Assembly (NCBI GenBank): GCA_900542505.1
Contig: UQNV01000010.1
Location: 1-56,216 of the forward strand
Direction: 5' to 3'
Origin: an uncultured Alistipes sp.
GTDB taxonomy: Bacteria; Bacteroidota; Bacteroidia; Bacteroidales; Rikenellaceae
Length of the DNA stretch: 56,216 bases
Shown here: piece by piece, positions 26,338-34,988 of the stretch
How positions within the stretch are numbered: position 1 is the first letter of the stretch
Layout: each line of letters opens with the position of its first letter
The notes under the pieces: model-generated
Told to the model about the DNA's origin: nothing
What the model saw: the letters and a program-made list of their open reading frames with translations, nothing else
Database searches by the model: none
Translations under genes and position numbers: made by a program

Positions 26338-28521
26338 TTAGAGTTCATACCATACCTTCGGCTCGGAGCCCATCTCGAACTCGAGTACGCCGCCCCGGGC
26401 AATCGACTCGAAGTCGATGAAGGGCTTGTCGTACTCCGCACCGTTGAGCTTGACGCTCTGAATGTAGCGGTTCTCGGCCGAATTGTTGTGCGCCACGACG
26501 GTCAGCACGCCGTCGCGGACCTTCAGCTCGGCACGGTCGAAGAGCGGCGAACCGAAGAAGTAGCGGCCGCCGGCCGGCTCGACCTGATACATGCCCAGCG
26601 ACGAGAGGACGTACCACGCCGACATCTGACCCACGTCCTCGTTGCCCGAGAGTCCGTCGGGCTGGTCGTGGTAAAGCGTCGCGAGTACTTCGCGCACCTT
26701 GTCGGCCGTCTTCCAGGGCTGGCCAATCATCGTATAGAAATAGAGTACATGGTGGCTCGGCTCGTTGCCGTGGGCGTATTGCCCGATGAGACCCGAAATG
26801 TCGGGCGATGCGGCGCCGGCAATCTCCGAACTTACGGTGAAGAGCGAATCGAGTTTGGCGGTGAAGGCCTCCTTCGAACCGAAGCACTCGATGAGTCCTT
26901 CGACATCGTGGGGCACGAGCCACGTGTACTGCCAGGCGTTGCCCTCACAGTAGTCATCCTCGCGGTGAACCGATGAGAAGGGGTTGAACGGCGTACGCCA
27001 GCCGCCCTTCGAGTCACGGCCGCGCAGGAAGTGCGTCTCGGGGTCGAAGAGGTGGCGGTAGGACTTGCTGCGCTCGAGGAAATAGGCATAGTCCTCCTCC
27101 TTGCCCAGCTCGCGGGCCACCTGGGCCACGGTCCAGTCCGAAAGCGCATACTCCAGGTCGCAGGCAACCGCCTCGTTGTAGAGGTCGCAGGGAATGTAGC
27201 CGTACTGCATGCGCAGATCCATACCCCGCTCGGGAACCATCGCCGAAGCCTTCAGTGCCTCGTAAGCCTCCTCACGGTCGGCCACGTAGCCCTTCAGCAC
27301 GGCGTCGGCCAGCGCACAGATGCCCGGATTGCCCACCATGCAGTCGGTCTCGTTGCCGACCAGGTGCCATACGGGCAACTTGCCCTGCTGCTTGTAGATG
27401 TTGACCATCGTCGCGGCGATGTCGGCCATCTTCTCGGGATGGAGAATCGTCATCAGCGGCTGAGCGGCGCGATAGGTGTCCCACAGCGAAAAGGTCGTAT
27501 AGACATGCTGGCTGCCGGCGTTGTAGTTCTTGCCGTCGGCGCCGCGGTAGTCGCCGTTCACGTCGCAGAAGGTCGAGGGGGCAACCATCGTGTGGTAGAG
27601 AGCCGTGTAGAAAATCCGGCGGGCAGACTCGTCGACGGTCTCGATGCGCACCTTGCCCAGCTCGCCGTTCCAGGCGGCATCGGCAGCCTGAGCCGTGGCC
27701 TCGAAATCCCAGCCCGGCAGCTCGGCGGCGAGGTTCTCCTTCGCGTTCTCGACCGAAACGGGCGAAATGGCCACCTTGAGCAGCAGCTCCTCGCCGTCGG
27801 CCGTTACGAACGATGCGCGGCCGTACATGTTGTTCTCGCCCTTGAGTTCGAACGAAGCGAAGGGCTTCGAGAATTCGGCGGCGAAGTAGATTTTCTGGTC
27901 CTTGGCCCAGCCCGTCGAGTAGCGGTAACCCGTTATCGTACGGTCGCCTTCGGCCTCCAGACGGGTTTCGGTAGCCTTGTCCCAGCAGCCGCCGTTCTCC
28001 AGGTCGAAGACCACGGCAGCCTCCTCCGACGCGGGGAAGGTATATCGGTGCAAACCCACACGGTTGGTCGCCGTCAGCTCGGCATCGATGCCGTAGCGCA
28101 GCAGACGCGTGCGGTAGTAGCCCGGACGGGCCACCTCGTCGGCATGGCTGAAGTAGGACCAGAGGCCCGACTGCGGCTCCTCCTCCGTTCCGCGGGCGTA
28201 GGTCACCTCGCCGATGACGGGCATCACCGTCACGTCGAACAGGTCGCCGATACCCGTACCGCTCAGGTGCGTGTGCGAAAATCCGATGGCGGTCGTATCG
28301 GAAGCATGGTAGCCCGAACACCAGTCCCACGACTGGGGAATACTCGTGGGGCCGAGCTGTACGGCGCCGTAGGGGACGCTGGCGCCCATGAAGACGTGGC
28401 CGTGGCCGCCCGTACCGATGCGCATGTCGACCCACTGCGTCAGCGAATCGCTCTGGGGAGCCTTGCCACAGGCAACCGCGGCGAGCGCGGCGCCTATGAT
28501 GGAAATGGTTCTGAGTTTCAT
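26338..28521 (-). CDS. GH92 alpha-mannosidase lipoprotein (second copy)
   Basis: A 727-residue GH92 protein with lipobox AVAC and Cys18. It shows GTGGHGHVFMGASVPYG near the N-terminus, LWDTYRAAQPL, CEGNAWQYTW with the proposed acid Glu526, GNEPSHH, and GNEDVGQMSAW with Asp629. Asn627 stands where the first copy has the first Asp of GDED; this variation is common in the family. It lacks the His-Glu pair of the first copy, so a different linkage preference (for example alpha-1,3 or alpha-1,6) is likely but unproven. It lies between the other two GH92 genes with gaps of 18 and 36 nt. Confidence 0.94.
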   Translation of the reverse strand: MKLRTISIIGAALAAVACGKAPQSDSLTQWVDMRIGTGGHGHVFMGASVPYGAVQLGPTSIPQSWDWCSGYHASDTTAIGFSHTHLSGTGIGDLFDVTVMPVIGEVTYARGTEEEPQSGLWSYFSHADEVARPGYYRTRLLRYGIDAELTATNRVGLHRYTFPASEEAAVVFDLENGGCWDKATETRLEAEGDRTITGYRYSTGWAKDQKIYFAAEFSKPFASFELKGENNMYGRASFVTADGEELLLKVAISPVSVENAKENLAAELPGWDFEATAQAADAAWNGELGKVRIETVDESARRIFYTALYHTMVAPSTFCDVNGDYRGADGKNYNAGSQHVYTTFSLWDTYRAAQPLMTILHPEKMADIAATMVNIYKQQGKLPVWHLVGNETDCMVGNPGICALADAVLKGYVADREEAYEALKASAMVPERGMDLRMQYGYIPCDLYNEAVACDLEYALSDWTVAQVARELGKEEDYAYFLERSKSYRHLFDPETHFLRGRDSKGGWRTPFNPFSSVHREDDYCEGNAWQYTWLVPHDVEGLIECFGSKEAFTAKLDSLFTVSSEIAGAASPDISGLIGQYAHGNEPSHHVLYFYTMIGQPWKTADKVREVLATLYHDQPDGLSGNEDVGQMSAWYVLSSLGMYQVEPAGGRYFFGSPLFDRAELKVRDGVLTVVAHNNSAENRYIQSVKLNGAEYDKPFIDFESIARGGVLEFEMGSEPKVWYEL

Positions 28522-28557
28522 GGTGTAATCGTATTGTTTTTTTAGGTTTCCTCTCTT

Positions 28558-30825
28558 CTATCGGTGCTCCTTCCGAAGGTCGAAGGTCAGCGTGCCGCCC
28601 CGCAGCAGTTCGTCATGGCTGATGCGGTACTTGCGCAGCGGCTTGCCGCCCAGAGTCATCGAGCCGATGTAGATGTTGCCGGGGGCATTGTCGCGCGTCT
28701 CGATGACCAGTTCGTCGCGCCCGTAGAAACGCGGGTCGAGGCGGATGGTCACCTTGTCGAAGACGGGCGAGGTGAGCGTATAGAAGGGCTCGCCCGGGCA
28801 GTCGGGATAGAGACCCATCATCGAGAAGACGGCCCAGGTGGACATCGTGCCCGTATCGTCGTTGCCGGGGATGCCGTCGGGCTGCGTCGTGAAATACTTC
28901 TCGGTCAGACGGCGCACCTCGCGCTGCGTACGCCACTCCTCGCCCTTGAAATAGCTGAAGAGGTAGGCATAGGCGATATCGGGCTCGTTGGCCGGGTCGT
29001 AGAGGCCCGTGTCGAAGACCATCTGAAGCTTGTCTACGAACTTGCGCTTGCCGCCCATAAGACGGGCCAGACCCTCGACGTCGTGCGGCACGTAGAACGT
29101 ATAGTTCCAGGCCGAACCCTCGTGGAAGCCCGGTGCAGCGGTGAAGTTCTCGCCCGCCTTCGGGTCGAAGGGGGTGAGGAAGCTACCATCCTGCGTGATG
29201 GGACGCAGCGTACCGTACTCCTTGTCGTAGTAGTGGCGGTAGCCCAGCGAACGCTGGCGGAAAAGACGGGCATCCTCCTCGCGGCCCAGCGAATCGGCCA
29301 GACGCGAGAGGGCATGGTCGGCGATGTAATACTCGAGCGCATGCGACACGGAGGCATCGCCCGCCAGGTCCTTGGCATAGAAGCCCAGCGGCACATAGCC
29401 CCGCTCGATGTAGGGGTCGATGTCGGGACGCAGCTTGTTCTGCGCACCGGGCGTGGTCGCCGACTTGAGGAAGGCTTCATAGGCGGTCTCGACATCGAAG
29501 TCGCGCAGCCCCTTCATCCACGTGTCGACGATGACCGGAATGGCGGGGTCGCCCTCCATCGTGAAGGTCTCGCGGCCGAAGAGCTCCCACTTGGGCATCC
29601 AGCCCCACTCCTTGTAGATATCGACCATCGAGCGCACCATCTCGAGCTGACGCTCGGGATAGACCAGCGTCATGAGCTGATGCACGTTGCGGTAGGTATC
29701 CCACAGCGAGAAGACCGTATAACGGTCGCCCTTCGTCGTACGGATTTCGGAGCTCTCCATGGCGGGATACTCGCCGTTGACGTCTTGCAGCAGGTTGGGA
29801 TGGATGAGCGCGTGGTAGAGACCCGTGTAGAAGACCTCGCGCTGCTCGCGCGACCCGCCCTCGACGCGGATGCGTCCCAGGTCGTCGTTCCAGCGGGCGC
29901 GGGCCTCGGCGCGTACGGCGTCGAAATCCTTGCCCTGCTGCTCGGCGTCGAGGTTCATGCGGGCGTTCTCCATCGAGACGAACGATACGCCCATCTGCAC
30001 CTCAATCTGCTCGCCCTCGGTCGTCCGGTAGGTGAACCAGACGCCGATGTCGTCGCCGGCGATTTCCTTACCGTAACGCGTATAGAGCTTGTAGCGGCCG
30101 TTGTCCTTGTCCCATTCGGCCTCGACACCCTGCTTCGGGGGCTGCATCTTCCAGTAGCCCACCGCCTCGGGGCGCTTGTTCACACGCATGACGAAGTAAA
30201 TCGGGAAGACCGCCTGCGGGTTGTAGCAGAAGGTGCCCAGCAGCTTCGTACCTTCGATTTCCGTATCGCTCACCCGACGCACGAAGGCTCCCGACTCATT
30301 GGTCAGGCCCTCGCCCAGGTTGAGCAGGATGTGGCTCTCGCCGGCCGGGAAGGTGAAGCGCGTCACACCGCTGCGCAGCGTGGCCGACACCTCCGCCAGG
30401 ATGCCGTACTTGTCCAGAAAGTTCGAGTAGTAGCCCGGCGTTGCCGTTTCGCGCGAATACTCGCTGCCGTAGCGGTGGTAGTCCACCTCGAGCGGCCCCG
30501 TGGTGGCCATCAGCAGCAGGGAGCCCATTTCGGGGCATCCCACGCCGCTGAGGTTCACGTGCGAAAAGCCGGTGAAGAACTTGTTGTAGTACTCGTAGGG
30601 CGTCGACCACCAGCGGGCATCCTTGTCGTAGCGGTTCAGCTCGGACCCCATCACGTTGAAGGGGACCACCGACATCATGCCGTTGGGGCAGACCGCTCCG
30701 GGATTGGTCGTGCCGAAATTGGTCGTACCGATGAACGGATTGACGTAATCGGCCGGTTCCTGCGCCGCAAGGGGAGCAACCGTGAGCGCCGCCGCGAGCG
30801 CCGCGAGCCAAAGCGTCCGTTTCAT
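28558..30825 (-). CDS. GH92 glycoside hydrolase, periplasmic (third, divergent copy)
   Basis: A 755-residue GH92-family protein with a type I signal peptide (MKRTLWLAALAAAL, cleavage after PLAAQ or nearby), unlike its two lipoprotein neighbours. ATG 30825 was chosen because earlier in-frame starts overlap the GH130 gene. Family motifs are LWDTYRNVHQL, HEGSAWNYTFYVPHDVEG with the proposed acid Glu569, ANEPDIAYAYLF, and GNDDTGTMSTW with Asp657. The motifs vary from the other copies (EGSAW instead of EGNAW, no NEPSHH), so the substrate probably differs. It starts 4 nt after the GH130 stop, which suggests coupling. Confidence 0.92.
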   Translation of the reverse strand: MKRTLWLAALAAALTVAPLAAQEPADYVNPFIGTTNFGTTNPGAVCPNGMMSVVPFNVMGSELNRYDKDARWWSTPYEYYNKFFTGFSHVNLSGVGCPEMGSLLLMATTGPLEVDYHRYGSEYSRETATPGYYSNFLDKYGILAEVSATLRSGVTRFTFPAGESHILLNLGEGLTNESGAFVRRVSDTEIEGTKLLGTFCYNPQAVFPIYFVMRVNKRPEAVGYWKMQPPKQGVEAEWDKDNGRYKLYTRYGKEIAGDDIGVWFTYRTTEGEQIEVQMGVSFVSMENARMNLDAEQQGKDFDAVRAEARARWNDDLGRIRVEGGSREQREVFYTGLYHALIHPNLLQDVNGEYPAMESSEIRTTKGDRYTVFSLWDTYRNVHQLMTLVYPERQLEMVRSMVDIYKEWGWMPKWELFGRETFTMEGDPAIPVIVDTWMKGLRDFDVETAYEAFLKSATTPGAQNKLRPDIDPYIERGYVPLGFYAKDLAGDASVSHALEYYIADHALSRLADSLGREEDARLFRQRSLGYRHYYDKEYGTLRPITQDGSFLTPFDPKAGENFTAAPGFHEGSAWNYTFYVPHDVEGLARLMGGKRKFVDKLQMVFDTGLYDPANEPDIAYAYLFSYFKGEEWRTQREVRRLTEKYFTTQPDGIPGNDDTGTMSTWAVFSMMGLYPDCPGEPFYTLTSPVFDKVTIRLDPRFYGRDELVIETRDNAPGNIYIGSMTLGGKPLRKYRISHDELLRGGTLTFDLRKEHR

Positions 30826-30829
30826 CGGC

Positions 30830-31840
30830 CTACAGGATTGAGTTCTTCTTCGTGAATTCGACAATCTCGGGGATATAGCCGAATGCCAGACCCGTCACCG
30901 TATCGGCGCAACCGTAGTAGACGGCCACACGTCCGGTTTCGGGGTCGTGCAGCGCCGCGCAGGGGAAGGTGACGTTGGGCACGTCGCCCATGCACTCGTA
31001 GGGCATCTGCGGCGTAATCAGATACGGGCCGCTGCGGGCGAGCACCTTCCAGGGCTGGTCGAGGTCGAGCAGCGCCGAGCCGAAGGCATAGACATAGCCG
31101 TTGCACGAGCGCAGCACGCCGTGGTAGAAGAGCAGCCAGCCCTCCGAGGTCTCGATGGGAATCGGACCCGCACCGATTTTCATGCACTGCCATGCGCTCA
31201 CCTCGAACGGGGCGGGCGACATCACGTGGCGATGGTGACCCCAGTACTCCATGTCGGGGCTCTCCGAATAGAAGATGTCGCCGAAGGGGGTGTGGCCCGT
31301 GTCGCTCGGACGCGACAGCATGGCGAACTTGCCGTTGATTTTGCGGGGGAACATCACGCCGTTGCGGTTGTAGGGCAGGAAGGCGTTCTCCAGCTGGTGG
31401 AAGGTCTTGAAGTCGGTCGTCCAGGCCACGCCGATGGTGGGGCCGTGGTAGCCGTTGCACCACGTCACGTAATACTTGTCGTCAATCTTGGCCACGCGCG
31501 GGTCGTAACCGTAAACCCACTCGCCCACTTCGGGGTCGGCACCCTCGAGGTGGAAATCCTCCTCCTCGATGTCCCAGTCGATGCCGTTGACCGAGAAGCC
31601 TACGTGGATACGCATCCGGCGATTGGTATCGTCGCAACGGAACACGCCCGCATAGTTGTACTTGCCGTTCTTGAAGGGAACGACCGCCGAGTTGAAGATG
31701 CTGTTCGACGTCGACAGCAGGTTGCGCGGGATAATCGGGTTGGCCGAATAGCGCCAGAGGACCTCTTTCGAGCCGGCGGGACGCTCCTCCCACGGCATGT
31801 CCGGAAGCGCCGGACCTGCGATTTTCAGATTGTTGTTCAT
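30830..31840 (-). CDS. GH130 beta-1,4-mannosyl glycoside phosphorylase
   Basis: A 336-residue cytoplasmic enzyme without a signal peptide, of family GH130. It probably phosphorolyses Man-beta-1,4-GlcNAc, the core left after alpha-mannose removal, to mannose-1-phosphate and GlcNAc. The five-bladed propeller family shows [11 protein letters not shown] near the N-terminus, [22 protein letters not shown] with the proposed catalytic Asp113, [18 protein letters not shown], and FYHGV for phosphate and substrate contacts. Neighbouring MFS and GH92 genes support the N-glycan role; mannosyl-glucose or mannobiose phosphorylase activity are alternatives. Confidence 0.93.
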   Translation of the reverse strand: MNNNLKIAGPALPDMPWEERPAGSKEVLWRYSANPIIPRNLLSTSNSIFNSAVVPFKNGKYNYAGVFRCDDTNRRMRIHVGFSVNGIDWDIEEEDFHLEGADPEVGEWVYGYDPRVAKIDDKYYVTWCNGYHGPTIGVAWTTDFKTFHQLENAFLPYNRNGVMFPRKINGKFAMLSRPSDTGHTPFGDIFYSESPDMEYWGHHRHVMSPAPFEVSAWQCMKIGAGPIPIETSEGWLLFYHGVLRSCNGYVYAFGSALLDLDQPWKVLARSGPYLITPQMPYECMGDVPNVTFPCAALHDPETGRVAVYYGCADTVTGLAFGYIPEIVEFTKKNSIL

Positions 31841-31915
31841 GAGTTTACGCTTGTTTATGGTTTTGTTTTGTTGTCTTGTTCCGTCGTTTTTCGAATCCGG
31901 CCGCCGCCGGATGGG

Positions 31916-33262
31916 TCAGTCGTTCTTCAGCTCCTCGTTCAGTTCGGCCGTCGAGACCTCCTTGCCGTCGGGATGGGTGAAGGGGACGAACCACGTGATG
32001 AGGAATGCGGGGATGGTGGCGAACATCACGGCGATGAAGAAGAGCTTGTAGCCCATCAGGTCGCTCAGGAAGCCCGAGGCCATGCCGGTGACCATCACCG
32101 AGAGGTTCATGATGCCCGACGCGAAGGCGTAGTGGGCCATCTGGTGCTTGCCCGGGGCCACCTGCTGCATCATGAAGAGCGTGAGGCCGACGAAGCCGAA
32201 GCCGTAGCCGAAGTACTCCAGAATGATGCCTCCGGCCACCAGCCACATCGACGAGGGCTGGAAAAAGGCCAGCAGCGCATAGACCGCAAAGGGAATGTTG
32301 AAGATGCAGCAGAGCGTGAAGAGCGTCCGCTTCAGGCCGCGGCCAGCGATGAAGTAGCCTGCCAGCAGCGAACCCAGCAGGAAGGCACCGGCGCCGAACG
32401 AGCCGTAGTAGAGGCCTATTTGCTGGTTGCTCAGCCCCAGACCGCCGATGGAGGTGTCGGCCTTGAGGAAGAGCGGGACGATTTTCATCACGAAGCCCTC
32501 GCCCAGACGGTAGAGGATGATGAAGGCGATGTAGTACCAGATGTGGCGCTTCGAGAAGAACGAGGTGATGACCTCGCGCAGTCCGTCGAGGCCCTCGCGC
32601 AGCGAATGGGCTCCCGTTGCGGGAGCGCCGCCCAGCGGCAGGACGCGGATGTGCCACAGACCGGCGGCAACCATGATGCCGCCCAGAATCACCAGCACGA
32701 TGGTCCAGGCATGGCGGTAGGCGGCCACGTCACTCGCCGCCTCGGGAGCAAAGCGGTTGAAGAGCCACCCGGCGAACCACACCAGACCGCCCGTGGCGAC
32801 CAGTTTGGCCAGGTTGTAGAAGGCACCCTGCCAACCGATGTAGCGGGCCTGGTCCTGCGTCGAGAGTTCCGACATGTAGACGCCGTCGGCCGCAATGTCG
32901 TGCGTCGCGCCGCTGAAGGCGATGACGGCGAAGATGGCGATTGTGATGGCGAAGAACGAGGGCAGATGCAGCGCCAGCGCCCCCACGCCGAACAGCACGC
33001 CGCTGAGCAGCTGTGTCAGTACGACGAAGAACTTCTTGTTGCGGAAGAGCTCGAGGAAGGGGCTCCAGAGGAACTTGATGGTCCAGGGCCACATGATGAG
33101 CGAAGTCCAGAAGGCAATCTGAGCGTCGGAGATTTCAAGGTCCTTGAACATCACCGCCGAAACCATGTTGAGTACCACGAACGGGAGTCCCATGGCAAAA
33201 TAGAGCGTCGGCACCCACGCCAGCGGCGAGCGTTTCGACGATTGGGCATGCATCGGTTTCAT
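31916..33262 (-). CDS. MFS sugar transporter, AmpG/SLC45-like
   Basis: A 448-residue inner-membrane protein with about twelve hydrophobic segments, beginning LAWVPTLYFAMGLPFVVLN, a start seen in MFS permeases next to GH130 genes in gut Bacteroidetes. It keeps the charged loop after helix 2-3 (FLELFRNKKFF) and GATHDIAADGVYM in helix 4. It is first in a unit with GH130 and three GH92 genes, so it probably imports Man-beta-1,4-GlcNAc or a related mannoside from the periplasm. A TATCTTTG box lies 40 nt upstream. Confidence 0.9.
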   Translation of the reverse strand: MKPMHAQSSKRSPLAWVPTLYFAMGLPFVVLNMVSAVMFKDLEISDAQIAFWTSLIMWPWTIKFLWSPFLELFRNKKFFVVLTQLLSGVLFGVGALALHLPSFFAITIAIFAVIAFSGATHDIAADGVYMSELSTQDQARYIGWQGAFYNLAKLVATGGLVWFAGWLFNRFAPEAASDVAAYRHAWTIVLVILGGIMVAAGLWHIRVLPLGGAPATGAHSLREGLDGLREVITSFFSKRHIWYYIAFIILYRLGEGFVMKIVPLFLKADTSIGGLGLSNQQIGLYYGSFGAGAFLLGSLLAGYFIAGRGLKRTLFTLCCIFNIPFAVYALLAFFQPSSMWLVAGGIILEYFGYGFGFVGLTLFMMQQVAPGKHQMAHYAFASGIMNLSVMVTGMASGFLSDLMGYKLFFIAVMFATIPAFLITWFVPFTHPDGKEVSTAELNEELKND

Positions 33263-33301
33263 TTGAGGTCTTTAGTAGGTTAATACGGACAAAGTCCGGG
33301 A

Positions 33302-33309
33302 CAAAGATA
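33302..33309 (-). promoter_or_regulatory. Putative -7 promoter element for the MFS-GH130-GH92 unit
   Basis: The minus strand reads TATCTTTG (TAnnTTTG), predicting a start of transcription near 33296 and a ~33-nt 5' UTR. No good -33 TTTG is seen at the expected distance. Together with the terminator at 33385-33421 it suggests that this half of the locus is transcribed separately from susCD. Confidence 0.5.
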
Positions 33310-33384
33310 CAAAAAAATCGGTAGTTTCACACATCCGGCCGGGACATTGCGCACACGTTCCGGAAGAGCCCGCACCGCCCCGTG

Positions 33385-33421
33385 AAAAAGCACGGGCGCC
33401 CGGTTCGGGAACCGGACGCCC
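33385..33421 (-). terminator. Hairpin terminator after the BACON/LRR lipoprotein gene
   Basis: On the minus strand GGGCGTCCGGTT pairs with AACCGGGCGCCC (12 bp with one wobble) around CCCG, followed by GTGCTTTTT. It ends the susC-led transcript. Confidence 0.75.
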
Positions 33422-33450
33422 GCAGCTGTAGAAACGGGGCCCTGACGGCA

Positions 33451-34971
33451 TCAGTCAACCCACTCGATGACGATGTTCGAAACAGGTCCGCGGTAGACCA
33501 CATCCTCCGTATGGACACCACGCTTCAGGTAGACGACATAGCCGCTGTAGGTGATGTAGGAGACGTCGATGCGCTTGAGGTTGGGAACCTGCGTCATGTC
33601 GAACTTCGTGCAGACGCAGTTGTCACCCGCCTTCACCTCGAGCGGCTGCGAGCTGATAAGCGTGAACTTCGAGGGATAAACCATGTCCCACCAGTTATCG
33701 CCGACCTGGAGCTTCGTAGCCGAGATGTCGACCAGCATCACCGGAGCGTCGCCCAGGTTCATCTCCTCGACGGGGTTGGTCTCGAACTTCAGGTCGCTGA
33801 GCAGCGTATTGGCCGACAGGTCGACCTTCTTGACCAGGTTGTTGGTGAAGTCGAGCGACTCGAGCTTCGTGAAGCCCTCGATACCGGCCAGCGACTCGAT
33901 GTCGAGGCCGCTGCAGTTCATCGACGTAAGCTCCATGCCGGCATCCGTGAGCTGGCACTTCGTACCGTCGGCCGTCACCACATAGCCTTTCTGCAGGAGG
34001 AAGTTGCGGAAATTGGCATCGGGCACGTCGACAATCGCCGCCTCGGACTCGACAATCTGCGAAATGTTCACCTCGGCCTTTGCGCCTCCCTCAACGGCAC
34101 GCAGCACCACCACGACGTTGCGCGTCATCGAAGCCTCGTCAATCTCGAACTTCTCGACCGTCCGGCGCAGGGGGCCCTCACCCGAAACCTCCTCGCTCGC
34201 CGTATGGCGGCACCACGAAGCGGCCTCCGACGGAATCTCGACCGTGTAGTCGACGTTGGCGTCGACCTGCACGGCAACCTCTCCGCCCTCGGGCTCGACC
34301 GGATAGCTGTCGGCATCGATGAGAATGGCATCGTTCTGCAGCTGGGCGATGGTGATTTCGCGCGTCCCGGCGCCCTCGCCCGTCACCCGCAGCACACCCT
34401 CGCGGGCGGCGTAGGTCGTATTTTCGGCCACGGTCAGGTAGACATACGAGCGCTCGGGCATTCCGGCACGCGTCTCGGGAGTCGTATCGCTGAGCCATTC
34501 ACTGCTCGAGGGGTCGAGCTCCCACGCAAGCGCCACATTGGCATCGATGCGGATGCGGAACTCGCCGCCGGCGGCGGCAACCTCGTAACGGTCCCGCTCG
34601 GCCTCGACCACTACCCCGCCCTGCTGGCTGACGGTCAGCTTGCAGGACTTGCCGCCGCTCATGAAGGTATAGACCACGCTGCGGGCCTCGTAACCGGGGT
34701 TCTCGTCGACCGTGAACCGCACCTCGGCACCATCGGCACCCTCCGTAAGGTCGGGATGGCACCACTCCTTCTTGCCGGCCAGACGCCAGTCGCCGCTGCT
34801 CTGGACCGTTACCGTGAATTCGTCGCCCGAGGCTGCGAAAGGGGCCTCGGGAGCACCGGCGACCTCAATCCGGTCGGTTGCGCCGGGCGTTGCCGGAGTC
34901 TCGGTATTCTCTTCGCTGCAGCCCGCCATCAGCATCGATGCGGCCGCAAGCGCCAATATCGTTCTTTTCAT
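33451..34971 (-). CDS. BACON-repeat and LRR-like surface lipoprotein
   Basis: A 506-residue lipoprotein starting at ATG 34971 (MKRTILALAAASMLMAGC, Cys18, then SEEN); an upstream frame extension overlaps the GH18 gene and is rejected. Three BACON-like beta-sandwich repeats follow (about 45-125, 130-225 and 228-320), each ending in the typical KLTVSQQG, EITIAQLQ or EVNISQI. The C-terminal third (about 325-506) has leucine-rich-repeat-like turns (LTSMNCSGLDIESLAGIEGF, LESLDFTNNLVKKVDLSAN). BACON domains occur in glycan- and mucin-associated proteins of Bacteroidetes. As the last gene before a terminator in the susCD unit, it is likely a surface glycan- or protein-binding partner. No catalytic motif is seen. 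Confidence 0.85.
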   Translation of the reverse strand: MKRTILALAAASMLMAGCSEENTETPATPGATDRIEVAGAPEAPFAASGDEFTVTVQSSGDWRLAGKKEWCHPDLTEGADGAEVRFTVDENPGYEARSVVYTFMSGGKSCKLTVSQQGGVVVEAERDRYEVAAAGGEFRIRIDANVALAWELDPSSSEWLSDTTPETRAGMPERSYVYLTVAENTTYAAREGVLRVTGEGAGTREITIAQLQNDAILIDADSYPVEPEGGEVAVQVDANVDYTVEIPSEAASWCRHTASEEVSGEGPLRRTVEKFEIDEASMTRNVVVVLRAVEGGAKAEVNISQIVESEAAIVDVPDANFRNFLLQKGYVVTADGTKCQLTDAGMELTSMNCSGLDIESLAGIEGFTKLESLDFTNNLVKKVDLSANTLLSDLKFETNPVEEMNLGDAPVMLVDISATKLQVGDNWWDMVYPSKFTLISSQPLEVKAGDNCVCTKFDMTQVPNLKRIDVSYITYSGYVVYLKRGVHTEDVVYRGPVSNIVIEWVD

Positions 34972-34988
34972 TTCAAATACGCTTTTCA

